A stretch of 8,850 nucleotides of DNA from Sutterella sp. (GTDB lineage: Bacteria > Pseudomonadota > Gammaproteobacteria > Burkholderiales > Burkholderiaceae_F), in assembly GCA_003488465.1 (NCBI GenBank), contig DNLN01000094.1, positions 1 through 8,850 of the forward strand, in the 5' to 3' direction. A program made the position numbers and the translations under genes. The notes beneath the pieces were generated by a model that worked only from the letters and a program-made list of their open reading frames with translations, was not told the origin of the DNA and searched no databases. Shown here in pieces: positions 6,659 through 8,850 of this stretch; position 1 is the first letter of the stretch, and every line of letters begins with the position of its first letter.

Positions 6659-6769
6659 GAAAATAAAAAGTTAAAAAAGATAATCTCACCCCTACGGGAC
6701 CCTGACTCCAGAGAATGGGGTGGTGTTTGTCATGAACCCGCTGAGCCCGTTCCCAGCGGGGTAAAAAAA
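6659..6769 (-). promoter_or_regulatory. rpsA leader: probable S1 autoregulatory region with two GGA-loop hairpins
   Basis: This 111-bp cmk-rpsA gap holds no gene. On the minus strand the first hairpin (6760-6737) has a 7-bp stem CCCGCTG/CAGCGGG with loop GGAACGGGCT. The second (6722-6687) has a 6-bp stem CACCCC/GGGGTG whose 24-base loop contains CTGGAGTCAG. A U-rich, SD-less stretch then leads to the rpsA ATG. E. coli rpsA is known to be autoregulated through a leader that lacks a proper SD and presents GGA in hairpin loops, so the parallel is strong. The A-run on the plus strand at 6763-6769 is on the wrong side for a minus-strand terminator. Confidence 0.55.
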
Positions 6770-7441
6770 TCAATGCGCGCTTGTCTCCCGCCACCAGGCA
6801 AGAACCTGTTCAACGGTCTGCTCAATCGTCAGATCGGAACTGTCGAGCACCCTGGCACCAGGAGCTGGAATGCAGGGAGAAACCGACCGCTCGCGGTCCC
6901 GTCTGTCCCTTTCCTCCAAATCGCGCGTAAGGTTCGGAAGATTAGCAGAAACTCCTTTGTCAATCAACTGCTTATAGCGTCTCATCGCTCGAGCCTGTGC
7001 AGAGGCCGTGAGAAACACCTTAAGAGCCGCGTCGGGAAACACGACGGAGGCCATGTCGCGCCCGTCGGCAACGAGTCCAGGCAGACGCCGGGCCTTGAGT
7101 TCCTGATCAAAAAGAGCCCTGCGCACAGCGGGCAGAACCGCAATCTTGCTCGCTGCAATGCCGACCTGTTCGGCGCGGATCGCCTCGGTCACATCACGCT
7201 CGCCAAAGAGAATCCGCCCTGCGTCGAACACGGGCTCCATTTCTCTCGCGATCGCGGCACAGGTCCCCTCGTCGGAAAGGTTCGCGCCCGACTCAAGGCA
7301 CTTGAGTGCGGCAAGCCGAAAGAGCGCACCGCTGTCGAGGTAATGAAACCCCAGGGCCCGGGCCACTCGCGCCGCGACCGTCCCCTTGCCGCTTGCCGTC
7401 GGACCGTCAATTGCAATGACAGGAATAGTTGATTCACTCAT
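6770..7441 (-). CDS. cmk: Cytidylate kinase (CMP/dCMP kinase)
   Basis: Phosphorylates CMP and dCMP with ATP, feeding CTP and dCTP pools. The 223-residue protein is of the usual length (E. coli 227). The P-loop is GPTASGKGT (13-21), followed by YLDSGALFR (34-42), the CMP-binding segment. Further on are RAEQVGIAASKIA (89-101), VRRALFDQ, ADGRDMASVVFPDA (125-138), ERDRRDRERSVSP (177-189) of the lid, and VLDSSDLTIEQTVEQVL (198-214). Against E. coli, SGAIYR reads SGALFR and RDMGTVVF reads RDMASVVF; both are mild. A GGAG lies ten bases ahead of the ATG at 7441. The gene begins 24 bp after aroA ends, so both are on one transcript. Confidence 0.96.
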   Translation of the reverse strand: MSESTIPVIAIDGPTASGKGTVAARVARALGFHYLDSGALFRLAALKCLESGANLSDEGTCAAIAREMEPVFDAGRILFGERDVTEAIRAEQVGIAASKIAVLPAVRRALFDQELKARRLPGLVADGRDMASVVFPDAALKVFLTASAQARAMRRYKQLIDKGVSANLPNLTRDLEERDRRDRERSVSPCIPAPGARVLDSSDLTIEQTVEQVLAWWRETSAH

Positions 7442-7465
7442 GATGATCGTCTCCGCCAGCTCGAC

Positions 7466-8782
7466 TCACGCCCGTCGGGTGAGCCTAGCAAGTTCGTCGA
7501 AATAGGTCGGAAAGGTCTTGGCCGTACAGCCGGGATCGCAGACATGAACCGGCACGCCGGCGCATGCCGCCAGGCTCATGCTCATCGCCATGCGGTGATC
7601 GTCATAGGTCTTCACCGTGGCCTCGGCGGGGCTCCTGCCCTGCGGCATCCAGGCCTTGAGAAAGTCGGGGCCGCACTCAACCGCAGCGCCGAACCGGCGC
7701 ATCTCCGCAGCCATCGCCTCGATGCGGTCGGTCTCCTTCACGCGCCAGGAGCCAATGCCGCGCAAAATGACGGCCCCCTTGCTCTTAAGCGCCATCGGCA
7801 CAAGCGTCATGGCTGCGTCGGGAATCTCCGTACAGTCGATCTCAATGCCGCGAAGCACTCCGTCCGCTGGTGCGCGCGCCTCAATGAAGTCCTCCCCCCG
7901 CGTGACAGAAGCGCCCATGCTCTCAAGCACATCGGCAAAGGCGACATCTCCCTGAAGGGAATTGACCCCCACGCCCTGCACGCGCACAGGTCCCCCCGCA
8001 AGCGCGCCAAGCGCAAGGAAGTAGCTCGCACCCGAGGCGTCCCCCTCGACAAGATACTCGGTCTTTGCGCGGTACAGCCCCGGATGCACCCGGAACCCGG
8101 AGGGCGTCTCGTCGACCCGCACGCCGAAATCCCGCATCATGGCCGTCGTCATCGCCACGTACGGCCTGCTGATCAATTCGCCGACAATGCGGATTTCAAG
8201 CCCCTCTTCGGGTGCAATCGCCGGAGCCGTGAGGAGCAACGCCGTCAGATACTGGCTGGAGACATTCCCCCGCACGGACACGGAGCCGCAGGTCGAATGG
8301 GCGGGCTCAAACACAAGCGGCAGGAACCCCTCGGCAGTTTCGCAGCGAATCCTCGCGCCCAGAGCCCGCAGCGCCTCGAGCAGGTCCCCGATCGGCCTCT
8401 CGCGCATTCTGGCAATGCCGTCGAGCCGGTAGGATCCTTCTGAAAACGCAAGAAGCGCCGTCAGCGTTCTTGCTGCCGTCCCTGCGTTTCCGATGAAAAG
8501 ATCGGCCGTCCTGTTCGGAATCTTCCACGCACACCCATGCACCCGCACACAGTCGTCCGCGAGGTGCTCGATCCGGATGCCGAGCGCCCTGAGGCTGTCG
8601 ATCATCCGATCCGTGTCATCGGCCTTGAGAAGTCCCCGCAGCACGGTCTGCCCGTCAGCCATCGCTGCAACAAGAAGCGCCCGGTTTGAGATCGACTTGG
8701 AGCCGGGCAATCGCACGACCCCGGCGGCCCGATCAATCGGAGCCACCGTCAAAACAGCTGACGTGTCACGGCACTCGGTCAC
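7466..8782 (-). CDS. aroA: 3-phosphoshikimate 1-carboxyvinyltransferase (EPSP synthase)
   Basis: Joins shikimate-3-phosphate and phosphoenolpyruvate in the sixth step of the shikimate pathway. The 438 residues include PGSKSISNRALL (26-37) with Lys29, the NAGTA loop (99-103) with Gly101 and Thr102, RMRERPIGDL (125-134), SSQYLTALL (175-183), VEGDASGASYF (245-255), EIPDAAMT (319-326) with catalytic Asp322, KETDR (349-353) with Glu350, and DDHRMAM (394-400). These mark a class I-like enzyme. The residue matching E. coli Pro101, normally in GTAxRP, is Thr106 here. The start is GTG at 8782, supported by an AAGGAG site at 8789-8794 with 6-base spacing. It starts 3 bp after the upstream reading frame ends and is followed by cmk. 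Confidence 0.96.
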   Translation of the reverse strand: MTECRDTSAVLTVAPIDRAAGVVRLPGSKSISNRALLVAAMADGQTVLRGLLKADDTDRMIDSLRALGIRIEHLADDCVRVHGCAWKIPNRTADLFIGNAGTAARTLTALLAFSEGSYRLDGIARMRERPIGDLLEALRALGARIRCETAEGFLPLVFEPAHSTCGSVSVRGNVSSQYLTALLLTAPAIAPEEGLEIRIVGELISRPYVAMTTAMMRDFGVRVDETPSGFRVHPGLYRAKTEYLVEGDASGASYFLALGALAGGPVRVQGVGVNSLQGDVAFADVLESMGASVTRGEDFIEARAPADGVLRGIEIDCTEIPDAAMTLVPMALKSKGAVILRGIGSWRVKETDRIEAMAAEMRRFGAAVECGPDFLKAWMPQGRSPAEATVKTYDDHRMAMSMSLAACAGVPVHVCDPGCTAKTFPTYFDELARLTRRA

Positions 8783-8785
8783 TGC

Positions 8786-8850
8786 CTACTCCTTTTTTAC
8801 AAGGGGCTCGCGCATGCCGACTGTACGCCGGGCCTGGCTCGCGCGCTCGA
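8786..8850 (-). CDS. tyrA: C-terminal end of an upstream gene, probably prephenate dehydrogenase
   Basis: Only 20 codons plus a stop (TAG, 8788-8786) are inside the window. They read ERASQARRTVGM followed by REPLVKKE. An ERAS-AR run near the C-terminus resembles betaproteobacterial TyrA, and tyrA-aroA-cmk-rpsA is the usual order in that group. The aroA ribosome site lies within its last codons and aroA starts 3 bp later, so translation is probably coupled. The two other minus frames are also open over this short stretch or end nearby, so the identification rests on context and this short motif. Confidence 0.5.
   Translation of the reverse strand, partial: ERASQARRTVGMREPLVKKE
8789..8794 (-). 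promoter_or_regulatory. Ribosome binding site that fixes the GTG start of aroA
   Basis: The minus strand reads AAGGAG six bases before GTG at 8782. No in-frame ATG near the N-terminus fits family length, so this site decides the start. It overlaps the final codons of the upstream frame. Confidence 0.8.

Noticed and set aside
6737..6769. The hairpin plus A-run after cmk as a terminator
   Set aside because: For the minus-strand transcript the T-run precedes the hairpin rather than following it, and on the plus strand it is followed by A, not T.
4619..7432. A 937-codon open frame on the plus strand across rpsA, ihfB and cmk
   Set aside because: It is antisense to clearly conserved genes, has no recognisable domains, and reflects GC-rich codon use leaving the opposite strand open.
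1..8850. Mobile elements, CRISPR arrays, tRNA or rRNA genes
   Set aside because: No transposase, spaced repeats or RNA gene signatures were seen; coding is almost continuous and of even character.

Overview
The window is GC-rich chromosomal DNA, almost entirely coding, and reads as a betaproteobacterium of the order Burkholderiales. The minus-strand gene order (probable tyrA tail) - aroA - cmk - rpsA - ihfB is the aromatic-biosynthesis / translation supraoperon typical of that group, and Cca and S1 are of the proteobacterial type. A Sutterella-like gut lineage is possible, but that is a guess from overall feel and was not tested.

Left part (1-3428): a 3-isopropylmalate dehydratase large-subunit gene (leuC family) runs leftwards off the window edge. 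It is divergent from a rightward cluster of three genes: a YheO/DauR-type PAS + helix-turn-helix regulator, a RidA-family enamine/imine deaminase whose start overlaps the regulator's stop, and a PLP-dependent threonine-synthase-like enzyme with an N-terminal zinc ribbon. The AT-rich gap of about 100 bp between leuC and the regulator carries overlapping divergent -10 boxes and a perfect 15-bp palindrome that is a good operator candidate. The gene set suggests a regulated amino-acid module: a PLP enzyme that may release reactive enamines or imines, and RidA to clear them. The substrate cannot be read from the sequence.

Middle (3462-4614): cca (tRNA CCA-adding enzyme) follows the PLP gene by 33 bp. 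Its nucleotidyltransferase core is intact, but the C-terminal part has no recognisable HD phosphohydrolase residues. A strand-specific intrinsic terminator lies between cca and the convergent ihfB.

Right part (4639-8850, minus strand): a probable tyrA C-terminus, aroA (EPSP synthase), cmk (cytidylate kinase), rpsA (ribosomal protein S1, six S1 domains) and ihfB (IHF beta) form one tightly packed operon. The rpsA leader has no Shine-Dalgarno sequence and can form two hairpins with GGA in their loops, as expected for S1 translational autoregulation. Most of this region is conserved housekeeping. The parts most worth a second look are the leuC/regulator intergenic region, the RidA/PLP module, the Cca with a missing HD site, the Thr in the AroA active-site helix and the rpsA leader.
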